DNA of 64,000 nucleotides. Source: Notamacropus eugenii (taxonomy: Eukaryota; Chordata; Mammalia; Diprotodontia; Macropodidae). Made by a program: the position numbers and the translations under genes. A model generated the notes under the pieces. The model was not told the DNA's origin. It did not search any database and was given only the letters and a program-made list of their open reading frames with translations. The stretch covers positions 25,699,903 through 25,763,902 of the forward strand of contig NC_092878.1 in NCBI RefSeq assembly GCF_028372415.1. The letters are read 5' to 3'. Shown here one piece after another: positions 33,500 through 45,235 of the stretch. Within the stretch, counting starts at the first letter, position 1. Each line of letters starts with the position of its first letter.

Positions 33500-34290
33500 T
33501 TCTACAAATGATCACTTAATTGCTAACCAGTTCTCAGTCGGCATCCTTCTTGACCACTGCAATATTTCACCTTGTTGTGTAAACAGATGCCTGTTAGATT
33601 TATATTTCTAGCCCTTATCTCTTGAGTTCCAGTCCTATATCAACAACTGCCTATAGAACACTTCCGATGGGATGTCCCATATGAATCTGTAATTCTATGT
33701 CCAAAACAAAATTTATTTATTTTTACCCTAAACTCTCTCTTCTTTCCAACTTCCCTCTGTTGAGGGCATTACCGTCTTTCCAGTCACCCAGGTTTATAAG
33801 CTTGGAATCATCCTACCTGGACACTTTGCATTTCCTCACTCACATATACAATTAGTTTCTCTTTTTTTTGAGGGGTTAACAATCACTTTAATCAAGCACA
33901 TGTGTCAAACCTTTAACCAAGTACATATATCATTCACCTAGTTCAGGGAAGTCAGCACCCCAAACTTCGAAGAAAATACAGAGAAATTAAAAGTCAACAG
34001 ACATGCTTCCAAAATGTCTGATGATAATTACCAGAGAGGGACACACGACATCTGGGTTCTCAGAGCCAGGGGGCTCCTTAAAGCAGCTTCTCAGAGTCCT
34101 CATCTGACCAAACAAATACTTTCAGTCAGTAAGCCCCGCCTAGTTAGTTTCTAAATCTTGTCAGACACCACAACATTTCTCATATCCATTTCCTTCTCTC
34201 CACTCATCATGGCCATCCTAATAGTTCAAACCCTCATCACCTCTTCCCTAGATTACTGTACCAGCTTCCTAATCAATGTGGAAAATAGTA
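33500..34290 (+). repeat. L2 LINE fragment split by an insertion
   Basis: Decayed L2 ORF2: 'ttccagtcctatatcaacaactgcctatagaacacttccgatgggatgtccc', 'ttaccgtctttccagtcacccaggtttataagcttggaatcatcct', then after 34143 'tcatggccatcctaatagttcaaaccctcatcacctcttccctagattactgtaccag'. Confidence 0.8.
33861..34143 (-). mobile_element. Retroposed insertion of unknown family, with 9-bp TSD
   Basis: 283 bp flanked by perfect TTAGTTTCT duplications (33852-33860 and 34144-34152). On the minus strand it ends ATTAAAGTGATTGTTAACCCCTC then eight A and G, so a polyadenylation-like signal precedes a short A-run. Its 3' part resembles 58670-58970, including AGTGATTG(T/C)T(A/G)ACCCCTCA. It could be an LTR fragment or a retrocopy. 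No coding capacity is visible. Confidence 0.65.
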
Positions 34291-34699
34291 GTATTTCTAG
34301 AATAGTGTATAATCTTTTGAGGTGAAAAATTTGAGGAATAGCACTTATTCAGGTATATAAGTTTTTGAATATGGGTTTTTTTTAATCTCATTTGTTAGAC
34401 AAAATTTTAAAATCACATTTGTCTACACATATACACCTACAGAAATACAACTATCATATACATTTTAATATACACATAGGATGATCCAAAAGTCTCTCGA
34501 TTCTAGAAGTAAAAGCATTTGTTTACTTTGTCACAATTTTCATTATATTGTTTACCTGTACACTGACTTTTTCTTTATGTGTACACAAATCTTTAGTCAT
34601 ACAAAGACATATCACGTACCTTTTTCTATTATGATTGCCATCATCTTCACACTTAACCTCATAAGTAGCAAAAGAGAATGAAGAAATAAAAATTTCCCA

Positions 34700-35690
34700 C
34701 AACAAATATGCAGAATCAAGGAAGACAAATTCCCTTATTGCACATACTCAAAAAATATTTGTCCCATTCTATACCCTGAATACATCATTCTCAAGAGGTG
34801 GATAGCATGTGTCATCATTAGTCCTCTGGAACCATAGATCATCATTTCATTGATCATAGTTCTTATAGCTTTCCAATTTGTCATTACAATGTTGTTCATG
34901 TATAATTTTTTTCTCTTGGTTCTGGTAATTTCATTCTTTATCAGTTTATATAGGTCTTCAAAATTGTTTTTATAATACTGATGTTATAGTATAAATTGTT
35001 CTTCTGGTTCTATTCACTTCAGTCTGCATTAGTTCATACAAGTTTTTTCCTGTCTCTTTGAAATCATCTATTTCCTTATTAAAGCATAATGGTATTCCAT
35101 CATGTTCACATACCACAGTTCATTCAGTCATTCACCAATTGATGGGTATCTCATTCATTTCCAATTTTTTGCCACCACAGAAAAGAGCTACTATAGACTT
35201 TTTTGTACAAGGACTTTTTATCTTTCTTCAGTCTTTTTTGAGTATGTCTAACAGTGACATAGTAGGGTCAAAGAGCATACACTGTTTAGTGACTCTTTGT
35301 TTATCATTCCAACTTGCTTTGCAGGACAGTTGTATCTAGTCATAGTTCCGCCAACAGTAGATCAATGTGTCTATTGTCCCACAGCCCCTCCATTTCTCAT
35401 ATTTGCTTCTTTGTCACTATTGATAATCTGACATGCATGTGGTAGAATTGCTTAGAAATGCTTTAATTTGCATTTATTTAGCTGTTAGTGTCTTGAAACA
35501 TTTGTTTATATGACTCTATATAGCCTTAGTTTCTTCTCTTGACAACTGCCTGATCTTATTCTTAGACCATTTATCAACTGGCGAATGACTCTTATTATTA
35601 TGAATTTTAATCATTTCTTTATGTACATTGGAAATGCAATGTACTTAAATGAAAATGGTCAGAATTCCTATCAGTTCAGTATTATGAAAC
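34700..35690 (-). mobile_element. L1 LINE 3' fragment, inverted
   Basis: 3' UTR then ORF2 C terminus in reverse: 'gaggtggatagcatgtgtcatcattagtcctctggaacc', 'tcttggttctggtaatttc', 'caccaattgatgggtatctcattc', 'gccaccacagaaaagagctactatagac', 'acaactgcctgatcttattcttagaccatttatcaactggcgaatgactc'. Confidence 0.87.
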
Positions 35691-35764
35691 ATATCTATTT
35701 CAATTATTAAATATTTTCCTAAGTTATATGTGTATTAAGACTCAACTGGAAATTATATGTACAT

Positions 35765-38717
35765 TGAAAGCATTTGACAACATGGCTGAGAACATCCTGC
35801 TAAAAAGCATGGGAGCAAGCACACAGCCCTGTTTCACTCCATTGGTGACTGGGAAGGCACTAGAGCGTTGTCCACTATCCAGAACCTGGGGAAGCATGCC
35901 ATTGTAAAATTGACGTACAATGCTGATGAACTTCTCTGGGCAACCAAATTTTGACATAATTTTCCATAAGCCCTTACAATTAACAGTGTCAGAAGCCTTG
36001 GTCAGATCTACAAACATTGTGTACAGACCTCTGTTCTGCTCCTGGCATTTTTCCTGGAGTTGTCGGGCAGTAAACACCATATCGACTGTTCCTTGGCCCT
36101 TTCTGAAGCCACACTGGCTCTCAGGTAGATGACCATCTTCCAGGTGAAGGATCAGCCTGTTAAGGAGGACTCTAGCAAGAATCTTGCCAGAAAGACTAGT
36201 TGTTAAGACCAAGAGAGAGATCCCCCTGTGGTTGTCACAGGACAATCTATTCCCTTTACCTTTATAGAGATGGACAGTGGAGGCATCCTTGAACTCCAGG
36301 GGGATAACCTTCTCTTGCCATATAATCTGGAAAATTTCAGTCAGCTTTTGTATGAGCAATGGTCCCCCTACCTTATAAATCTCAGCTGGAATAGAATCAG
36401 CACCAGGTAGTTTGCCACCTCTTCTTCAGTTGGAAGTTCAGCTAAGGAGGGATTGAGTTCAGCCTGAGGTAAACAGTCAATGGCCTCAGCATTGATTGAT
36501 GATGGAAGTGTTTAGCCCATATCTCTAGGATCATGTCTTCATCACTAATCAGTGCAGCTCCATCAGCACTGAGTAGCTGGAATGCACCATAGGTTTTTGG
36601 TTCATAAATAGCTTTCAGAGAATAATAAAAGCACTTTAGATTGCTACTATCAGCATAAAACTGAATTTCATCTACCTTCTTACTGAGCCAGGAATCCTGC
36701 ATCTCTCTGAGCTTTGCTTGTACTTTACCTAAGGATGGAACTAAATGCTGCCTTCTTAGAGATGGATGAACTATTCTGCTGGTAAATCCTGTGGCATTCT
36801 CCTTTTTCACTTAGCAGCTTCTGAATTTCCCCATCATTTTCATCAAACCAGTCTTGGGTTTCTGAGTGTTCTGACCCACATGAACAAATTCAGTGGTGTA
36901 CACCAAATCTCTGAAAGCTGTCCACTCCTTTTCTGCTCCACTGTTGCCAATTGTGTGTTGGCTCAACTTTCTCTTCAAGTTGGCAACAAACTGTTCACAC
37001 TCGGAGAAGATCTCTAATTTGTTGACATTCATTCTTCTGGTAGTCATTTTGCCTTGTGGGCCGCACTTTTGATGAATGCAAATATTTAGCTTGGAAAGAA
37101 AAAGTCTATGATCAGTCCAGCACTCTGCACCACACATTGCCTTCATCACTCACATCTTGTCTGTCTCTTTTCCTTACAATCACATAGTCTATCAGATGCC
37201 AATGTTTGCTACGAGGGTGCATCCATGAAGTTTTATTGTGTTTAGGTAAATGGAAAATGGTTTTGGGATGAGAAGGTCATGCGATACACAAGTCTTCAGC
37301 AGTAAATGACCATTGTTGTTGCTGTTTCCAACTCCATTCCTGCCTAGGACTCCCTGCTAAGTCTGGTATTCTGAGCCTACTCTAGCATTAAAGTCACCCA
37401 GAATTATAAGCTTGTCCTCTTTTGGCACATTGATGATAAGACTCTCTAGATCTTCATAAAATTTTTCTTTGACCTCATCAGGGTTTGTCATGGTGGGAGC
37501 ATAGGCACTGATGATGGTGGCATGGCATTTTTCTGCAAGTGGCTTTCACATTGTCATGATCCTGTCATTCATCCCTTTTGGCAGGCATACCAACTTGCTG
37601 ACTAGATTAGTTTTGATTGCAAAACCTACACCAGCTTCACAGCACTCCCCTTCACTGCAGGCACTCCAGAAAAATGTGCATCCAGCTCCAGCTTCAGTAA
37701 ATTGGCTTTCATTTGCCAGCCTTGTTTCACTCAGGGCTGCTATTTGAATGAGAACTCAACCTGTTGAGTTCTCTTGCAACAAGAGCAGTTCATCTTTCAG
37801 GCCTACTGGATTTTGTGTTGTCTATAAGTGTGCACATGTTCCAAGTGCCAATGGTGAGTGGAATCATCTTTGCAGATGTTTTTGTACATTTTGTACATTT
37901 CTTTGTGTTTTGACCACATAGTGGAATTCCTTGCCTGCCATGGTAACCAAGCCACGGCTGGGTAAGCAGACAATTTTTAGGGCACCTTTTCTAGCTCTCT
38001 TTCTCACACCAAGAGGTGAACAGTGTGATCCTTAAAAGGCTTCTCAGACATCCAGGGGACTGCTGAATCACACTGCTGGTACTAGTGAGAAACAATCCTA
38101 TGGCCTGGGCCACCTGTGTGCAGGGTTGTGACTGTGGCTCCCAGTGTATCCACACCTGCTGCTTCATCACTTGCCTGTTGCCACAGGACTTTGAGATATA
38201 GTAGTAAAATGGTATGGGGGATGTCTTTTGATTTGTGCATAAATTGAATTTAAATGAGGCAGAGTTGCACAAAGTCGTCAGCCTCACTATCTCCTCCAGT
38301 CATCATAGTCCAGGGGTGGGACAGAATCAAGATTACTGGCGATGGCTCAGGATGCAACGGATGACCTTGGCGTCTTCAGTGTCTAACTAATCTCTAAGTC
38401 CTCCACATTGCCTGCTTCACCAGTCTTCATGGCCATTGGAACACATTTTTCTCATCTACCCATTCCACGAGGGGAAGTCTTCACATGCTTGGGGTAGACA
38501 TCCCTGTAACTCACCAATGGATTTGAGGCCCCTTGGTTACCCTCAATTTGGTTTGGTCCATTTGCCAAAACAGTTTACTGGGGTGTGACCTCTGTGCTTG
38601 CTGCAGCTTCTTGGAGCCACAGGTGAGAGTTGGGTGGAACATGTGGACACCCAAGGTGGAAAGCAGCCATGAAAAGGGCTCAGGAGCCATCACACCAAAG
38701 GTACTGATCTTCCCTGA
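35765..38717 (-). mobile_element. Inverted 5' segment: 5' UTR, endonuclease and first half of RT
   Basis: Read on the minus strand, the 5' terminus is at 38717 (TCAGGGAAGATCAGTACC..). It is followed by a long non-coding 5' part, an endonuclease region (about 37.75-37.3 kb, with AGVGFAIKTN) and the reverse transcriptase. The longest surviving open stretch is 205 codons (35742-36359, running into flanking DNA). It shows DNHRGISLL, LPESQCGFRKGQGTVDMVF, LYTMFVDLTKASDTVN and NGVKQGCVLAPMLFS, which are RT blocks typical of the RTE clade. TKASDTVN has Ser where TKAFDTVN is usual. Other frames are broken. Confidence 0.92.
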
Positions 38718-38731
38718 ACACACCCTATACC

Positions 38732-39828
38732 CCAACATTACACATTACCACACTGATGGTAAATTCTTCAATTTGAAAAGGCTACAAGCCAAGACCAAAG
38801 TGGAGGGAGTGTTGGTGCATGATCTTCTGTTTGCAGATGATCGTGCACTCAGTACAGCCTCTGAAGCTGAGATGCAACAAAGTATGGATCAATTCTCTGC
38901 TACCTGTGCTAATTTTGGCCTAATAATTAACACCCAGAAAACACAGGTGTACCATCAGCCACTATCCCACCATCCATATGTGGAACCATTGTTTACAACA
39001 AATGGAAAAGTTTTGAATGGTGTGGATAAGTTCACTTACCTCGGTAGTGTACTTTCCAGGGATGTACACATTGACAATGAGGTTGACTGATGCATTGCCA
39101 GAGCTAGCTCAGTGTTTGGGAAGCTCCAAAGAAAATATGGGAGAGAAGAAGTATTAGACTGAGTACCAAGCTGAAGGTCTACAGAGCCATTGTGCTGACC
39201 TTATTGTTGTATGCCTGTGAAATATGGACAGTCTACCAGCGCCATGCCAGGAAACTGAATCACTTCTATTTAAACTGTCTTAGGAAGATTCTGAAGATCA
39301 CCTGGCAGGATAAGGTACCAGACACTGAGGACCTTGCTCAAACTAAACTGCCAAGTATTCAAACTATGCTTCAGAGAGCACAACTTTGATGGGCTGGCCA
39401 TGTTGTTTGAATGCAAAATATATGCTTGCCAAAAAGACTATTTTATGGAGAACTCACATGGGGCAAGTGATCACGTGATGGCCAGAAGAAACAATACTAG
39501 GACACTGAAGGTCTCTCAAGAATTTTGGATTTGATTGTGCAACATGGGAGACACTGGCACAGGACTGCTGAGCATGGTGTGCCCACATCAGAAAGGATGC
39601 TGTGCTCTATGAGCAAAGCAGAATTAAAACAGCACAAAGAAAACATAGGATGTGCAAATTTGGAGAATCCACCCCAAATGTTCACAGGGACTATCAGTGC
39701 CCAATCTGTGGTAGAGCATTCTGAGCTCATATTAGTCTGATCAGCCATAGTCAGACACATTGAAACTTTACTTTATCATGGTGATGTCATTTTGGTCCTC
39801 TTTGAGAATGAAGAACAACAACCAACCA
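38732..39828 (+). mobile_element. 3' segment: second half of RT, C terminus and 3' end of the RTE LINE
   Basis: Starts about 15 bp downstream, in element coordinates, of where the inverted segment stops. It encodes TDGKFFNLKRLQAKTKVEG, then the catalytic LLFADD (FADD at 38830-38841), CANFGLIINTQKTQV and FTYLGS. After a frame change the usual ETWT..HARKLNHF-type block appears as EIWTVYQRHARKLNHF at about 39212-39260. It ends in an AAC/ACC-rich 3' tail before the target duplication. Stops and shifts make it inactive. Confidence 0.92.
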
Positions 39829-40124
39829 ATATGTACATACTGCTAAAATGTTTGCTTTTGTGTGTACACATAAATTATGTGTCAGTAATACTTAATACAT
39901 ATTCCTTGTAGGCCAGTCCCTATACCAGATATTAGAGGAGGACCCTTGCATTCCAGAAGCTTAAATAGAGGAAAAGCAAAGTTAGGAGACAGGCCAGCAG
40001 TGTTGTACCCAGTGCATTTGCTTTCCTTGTACCTCTCTAGTGGAGCCAAAGTCTTGTCTTTCCCTTTGTGCTATGACTGAGATTAATGCAAGGTCAGTCT
40101 TAAATTTTGAAGAAATTAAATTGA

Positions 40125-40375
40125 TTCTGTTGTTGTCATGTGCTTGTTTCAGTCACGTCCAACTCTTCATGATCCCATTTTAGGATGTTCTTGGCAAAGA
40201 TACTGGAGTGGTCTGCCTTCTCCAGCTCATTTTACAGATGAGGGACTGAGGCAAACAGAACCAAGTGACTTGCTTAGGGTTGCACAGCTAGTGTCTGAGA
40301 CTGGATTTGAACTCTGGAAGATGAGTCTTCCTAATTCCAAGCCCAGTGCTTTGTCCACTGTGCTGATTCTGTCCA
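40125..40375 (-). repeat. Marsupial CORE-SINE, inverted
   Basis: Inverted copy with the tail first: 'gttgttgtcatgtgcttgtttcagtcacgtccaactcttcatgatccca', 'ttggcaaagatactggagtggtctgccttctccagctcattttacagatgaggg', 'aagtgacttgcttagggttgcacagctagtgtctgag', and the head '..ccaagcccagtgctttgtccactgtgc'. Confidence 0.92.
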
Positions 40376-42780
40376 ATTTTATGATTGATTCTATTCTGTG
40401 ATTGATCCTTTTCTTTATTACTGCCTTATTTTATATGATTGCTCAAGTCACATTTCCTTGTCTCCTTGCCTAGGTGCTAAATTTAGAAGTTCAGTTCTCC
40501 AGCTAATTACTATTCTATTCTTGCCTCAAGGAAATCAAGGGAGTCTAGTCTAGTATCTTTACACCACCAAGCTATCCTTCAAGGATGTCTGGTGAGTTAC
40601 CCAAAGTCTGGTCCACTATCTCTAGCCTTGCAGGTGGACTCAAACAATGAACGTTTCTTAGTCATAGGAGGGAAGGCAGAGGTTATTGTCAGCCCCTCAT
40701 TCCCAATTTCCAGCCAGTTGTGTTGTCCTCACCCTCATGATGCTGCCAGTCCTATAACCAATTGCATTATTTTTCTTACCTACCCAGGTCTGTTCTTTCA
40801 TCTATGCTTATAAAAAAAAAGCTGCATCTCCTCCTCTGGGTCATTTTTCTAACTGAGGTAGCCATTTGATCCACCGTATTAACAGGTTTGTGCCATGCTA
40901 ACAAACTGATAAAGCTCAGAATTCTGTGCCTCAGTTTACCTCCTTGAAGTTCTATTGAGACAGTTTTACATGGTTTATATTGCATGCCTTCACTTCTTTG
41001 TGTGTCCTATTGCCCATATTTTAATAATTTACAAAATGCTGTTAACAAGGAATAAACGAGCAGAGAAAAATAAAACGGGAATATAAGGATTTTGAAGGCA
41101 AACAAAGGCTATTGTTTGAAGGTATAATGATTGACTTGGGCCTATGAAACTAATCAGAAGACAAGTAATTCTTGACTCACCACCAAATTTCAGGCAGATA
41201 AATAGATGTAATGTCCTTGCTCACCTTGCTTACAGCTCCAGTCTCTAAGGGTCTTTTTAGGCAGATTGATACAGCTAACACATTTCACCTAAGCCCATTC
41301 ATGTATCCCAGTTCTCTTTGGGGAATTAGGCAGCACACTGAAAGTGAGCAAAAATTTTAATGAAATTTGACCATAAACTCCAACTCAATGTTAATTCATA
41401 CATAACTTAGGAAAACATTTAATAGCTGAAACAGATTTTAGCATTGAATTCTAGGTTTGATCAAACCTCCTTCTAATCTTCAATCCAAACAGTTTTAAAT
41501 AAATTTAAAATTTTAATTCTTGGGAGTAAGAACTGAGACCTTTGAAGATCTTGTGTTAGCATCTTCCATTCATTTATACAAAGTGAGTACTTGATGACTA
41601 TTATAAATTTATAATTATTATCATCATAATGGATTATAGAAGTAGAGATGGAAGGAACCTCAGAGGCCATCTAATCCAGCTCCCTCATTTTGTCATCACT
41701 TTCCTGACATTACATTTTTTTAACACTGATTTAATTTATCTAAGTCATCACATTCAAGTCACTAATACTGCTTTCTCTAAGCATATGGAGGATGAAAGAG
41801 CAAAGGAAATTTTTTAATACCTACAGACTAGTTCAAAAAGAGACTGGTTTTCATTAAGGAAGAAACTATAATTCAAATCATAAGTTCTTCTATACACTAA
41901 ACGTCAGAAAATGTACAAAAACATCACAAAATATATCAAAGTACTAACAAAACTATACTTTATTTGCTTGTCCTGTAAGGTAATTTTAGCAAAGATCTAT
42001 CCATTTTGTTTTAGAAATATAGAAGATGCTCCTGGTATTGCAGTTAAAGTCAAACTAGGCTGAGGCACAAAGTTTCAAGCACAATTTATTAGTAAAGCAG
42101 AAGTTTGTCAATAAATAGGTTTCCAGCTTCCCCAGCAAAACTAAGACCTCAAATGAGGGGGAGAGCTCTCTTTCTTACTTTTGGGGAATACACAACATAG
42201 TATCATGGATGAAAGAAAATATGATTGGATGGAAATTGGGAATGGAAGCTAATGACAACTCCCTTCTTCCCTCCTGTGACTAAGAAATGTTCATTGTTCA
42301 AGTCTGGCTATATCTTCTAGGACAGAGATAGCAAACTAGACCTCTTTGGGTAAAAAAATTATCCTTGAAGAATACCTTGGTGAAATAAAGATACTAGACC
42401 AAACTCCCTGGTGTCCACTCGCATCCTTTAAGGGTAACGAATTTCCTTGACATAAGAATAGAACTGTGAATTATTGGGAGAACTAGATTTCTAAACTTAA
42501 GTCATTGCAAGCCAATTAAATTTCTGAATTAAGTTCAGTCATGAAGAATCATGACTGGGGCAGTTACAGGACAAAATCAATTAACTGTAAATAGGATCAA
42601 TTAAAGAAAAAACACAGAATCAATACATCATTTTCCCACCTACTAAATTTTTCTGCTTTTCTTGCATTCTACAGTGCTTTTCTGTCTTTATCCTTTTTTA
42701 TGATATATTGTACTTTTAAGTCTTTCACTAGCTAAACAAATTCAACTCTTTTGGACCATTTTAGTATATAGAACTTATCT
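40376..42780. other. Mostly unrecognised non-coding DNA
   Basis: Intergenic DNA between GPR176 and EIF2AK4. A short MIR/L3-tail piece lies at 41628-41695 ('agaagtagagatggaaggaacctcagaggccatctaatccagctccctcatttt'). No gene is supported. Confidence 0.5.
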
Positions 42781-42886
42781 GCTTAGCTTTATGTTCCTAA
42801 TTAATAGATTTTATTGGCATAATTTGTTTTTATATTACCTAGGTTTCCATCTATATCCTTCCTATTCTCCCTTCTCAGAGGACTAT

Positions 42887-42891
<5 letters not shown>
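42781..42891 (-). repeat. Older L1 3' UTR, left part (host of the next insertion)
   Basis: Contains 'ggtttccatctatatccttcctattctcccttctcagaggactattctt', an inverted L1 3' UTR that continues at 46103 with 'actattctttataacaaagaa'. It is the target of the L1 at 42892-46102. Confidence 0.65.

Positions 42892-42920
<29 letters not shown>
42889..42920 (-). repeat. Terminal poly(A) of the L1 (32 T on plus strand)
   Basis: An uninterrupted run of 32 T, the first 3 of which overlap the target duplication. The lack of interruptions suggests youth. Confidence 0.95.
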
Positions 42921-42922
<2 letters not shown>

Positions 42923-43142
42923 TACGGATCCAGAAGCACAGGAATAGATTTATTGGGGAATCAGGCATTTAAAAAGTAATATTGTAGAAGTAAATATTTG
43001 AATTGGAGAACTATAACTTACATGATAATAAACTCTGACTCAAGTAACTGCTAATATATTCACTAATTTATAGACATGTAATTAGATAAATAACACTTAA
43101 AATTGTTTTTCTCCACATTTGTTGCTCAGACCAATACTTTTC
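42921..43142 (-). mobile_element. Candidate 3'-transduced segment
   Basis: 222 bp between the L1's own A-run (43143-43156) and the terminal A-tail, not resembling L1. On the minus strand it has AATAAA (plus-strand 42949-42954) about 28 bases before the terminal poly(A), as expected if transcription read through the L1's signal and ended at a flanking genomic one. The donor locus is not in this window. Confidence 0.85.
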
Positions 43143-44146
43143 TTTTTTTTTTTTTTAATTATTAAATTTATTTATTTAACTTTTAACATTCATTTTCACA
43201 AAATTTTGGGTTACAAATTTTCTCCCCTTTTATCCCCTCCCCCCCCAAACACCAAGCATTCTAATTGCCCCTATGACCAATCTGCTCTCTCTTCTATCAT
43301 CCCTCTCTGCCCTTGTCTCCATCTTCTCTTTTGTCCTGTAGGGGCAGATAGCTTTCTATACCCCTTTACCTGTTTTTCTTATTTCCTAGTGGCAAGAACA
43401 TTACTCGACAGTTGATCCTAACACTTTGAGTTCCAACTTCTCTTCCTCCCTCCCTCCCCACCCCTTCCCTTTGGAAGGCAAGCAATTCAATATAGGCCAT
43501 ATCTGTGTAGTTTTGCAAATGACTTCCATAATAGTTGTGTTGTATAGGACTAACTATATTTCCCTCCATCCTATCCTGTCCCCCATTACTTCTATTCTCT
43601 TTTGATCCTATCCCTCCCCATGAGTGTCGACCTCGAATTGCACTCTCCTCCTCATGCCCTGCCTTCTATCATCCCCCCCACCCTGCTTGTCCCCTTATCC
43701 CCCACTTTCCTGTATTGTGAGATAGGTTTTCCTACCAAAATGAGTGTGCACTTTATTCTTTTCTTTAGTGGAATGTGATGAGAGTAGACTTCATGTTTTT
43801 CTCTCACCTCCCCTCTTTATCCCTCCACTAATGAGTCTTTTGATTGCCTCTTTTATGAGAGATAATTTGCCCCATTCAATTTCTCCCTTTCTCTTCCTAA
43901 TATATTTCTCTCTCACTGCTTGATTTCATTTTGTTTTAAAGATATGATCCCAACCTATTCAATTCACTCTGTGCACTCTGTCTCTATGTATGTGAGCGTG
44001 TGTGCATGTGTAATCCCACCCAGTACCCAGATACTGAAATGTTTCAAGAGTTACAAATATTGTCTTTCCATGTAGGAATGTAAACAGTTCAGCTTTAGTA
44101 AGTCCCTTATGACTTCACTTTGCTGTTCACCTTTTCATGGTTCTCT

Positions 44147-45235
44147 TCATTCTTGTGTTTGAAAGTCAAATTTTCTTTTCAGCTCTGGTCTTTTCATCAA
44201 GAATACTTGAAAATCCTCTATTTCATTGAAAGACCATTTTTTCCCCTGAAGTATTATAGTCAGTTTTGCTGGGTAGGTGATTCTTGGTTTTAGTCCTAGT
44301 TCCTTTGACTTCTGGAATATACTGTTCCATGCCCTTCGATCCCTTAATGTAGAGGCTGCTAGATCTTGTGTTATCCTGATTGTATTTCCACATTACTTGA
44401 ATTGTTTCTTTCTAGCTGCCTGCAGTATTTTCTCCTTGACCTGGGAACTCTGGAATTTGGCCACAATGTTCCTAGGAGTTTCTCTTTTTGGATCTCTTTC
44501 AGGCGGTGTTCTGTGGATTCCTTGAATATTTATTTTGCCCTCTGGTTCTAGAATCTCAGGGCAGTTTTCCTTGATAATTTCATGAAGGATGATGTCTAGG
44601 CTCTTCTTTTGATCATGGCTTTCAGGTAGTCCCATAATTTTTAAATTGTCTCTCCTGGATCTATTTTCCAGGTCTGTTGTTTTTCCAATGAGATATTTCA
44701 CATTATCTTCCATTTTTCCATTCTTCTCTCTTTGTTCTGTGATTTCTTGGTTTTGCATAAAGTCATTAGCCTCCATCTGTGCCATTCTAATTTTGAAAGA
44801 ACTATTTTCTTCAGTGAGCTTTTGAATCTCCTTTTCCATTTGGCTAATTCTGCTTTTGAAAGCATTCTTCTCCTCATTGGCTTTTTGAACCTCTTTTGCC
44901 AATTGAGTTAGGCTAGTTTTTAAGGTGTTAATTTCTTCAACATTTTTTTGGGTCTCCCTTAGCAGGGAGCTGATCTGCTGTTCATGCTTTGACTTCATGT
45001 CTCTCATTTCTCTTCCCAGCTTTTCCTCCACCTCTCTAACTTGATTTTCAAAATTCTTTTTGAGCTCTTCCATGGCCTGAGCCCATTGGGTGGGCTGGGA
45101 CACAGAAGCCTTGATTTCTGTGTCTTTGCCTGATGGTAAGCATTGTTCTTCCTCATCAGAAAGGAAGGGAGGAAATGCCTGTTCACCAAGAAAGTAACCT
45201 TCTATAGTCTTATTTCTTTTCCCTTTTCTGGGCAT
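44147..45235 (-). pseudogene. L1 ORF1 (RNA-binding chaperone), one premature stop
   Basis: ORF1p of L1 binds L1 RNA as a trimer. The frame begins at ATG 45235 (MPRKGKRNKTIEGYF). A long coiled coil spans about residues 50-185 (heptads such as LTQLAKEVQKANEE). It then enters the RNA-recognition-like middle domain near RRDNLKIMGLPES (about residue 192 onward) and the basic C-terminal domain. A TAA at 44393-44395 ends the first 280 codons. Beyond it the same frame stays open for 81 more codons to a TGA at 44147-44149, so the full ORF was about 362 codons and is broken by this single stop. The uninterrupted 280 codons set it apart from every other L1 here. Confidence 0.9.

Larger units (their letters stand above)
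35765..39828. mobile_element. RTE-clade LINE with 5' inversion (twin-primed insertion)
   Basis: One insertion event of 4064 bp bounded by perfect 10-bp duplications ATATGTACAT (35755-35764 and 39829-39838). The 5' three quarters (35765 to about 38717) are inverted and the 3' quarter (about 38732-39828) is in plus orientation. In the unbroken element order the two pieces abut within about 15 bp of each other, inside the reverse transcriptase. This is the structure expected from twin priming during target-primed reverse transcription. Confidence 0.92.

Noticed and set aside
35742..36359. 205-codon open frame with reverse transcriptase motifs as a possible host gene
   Set aside because: It belongs to the inverted RTE LINE. 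Its end runs into flanking DNA past the target duplication.
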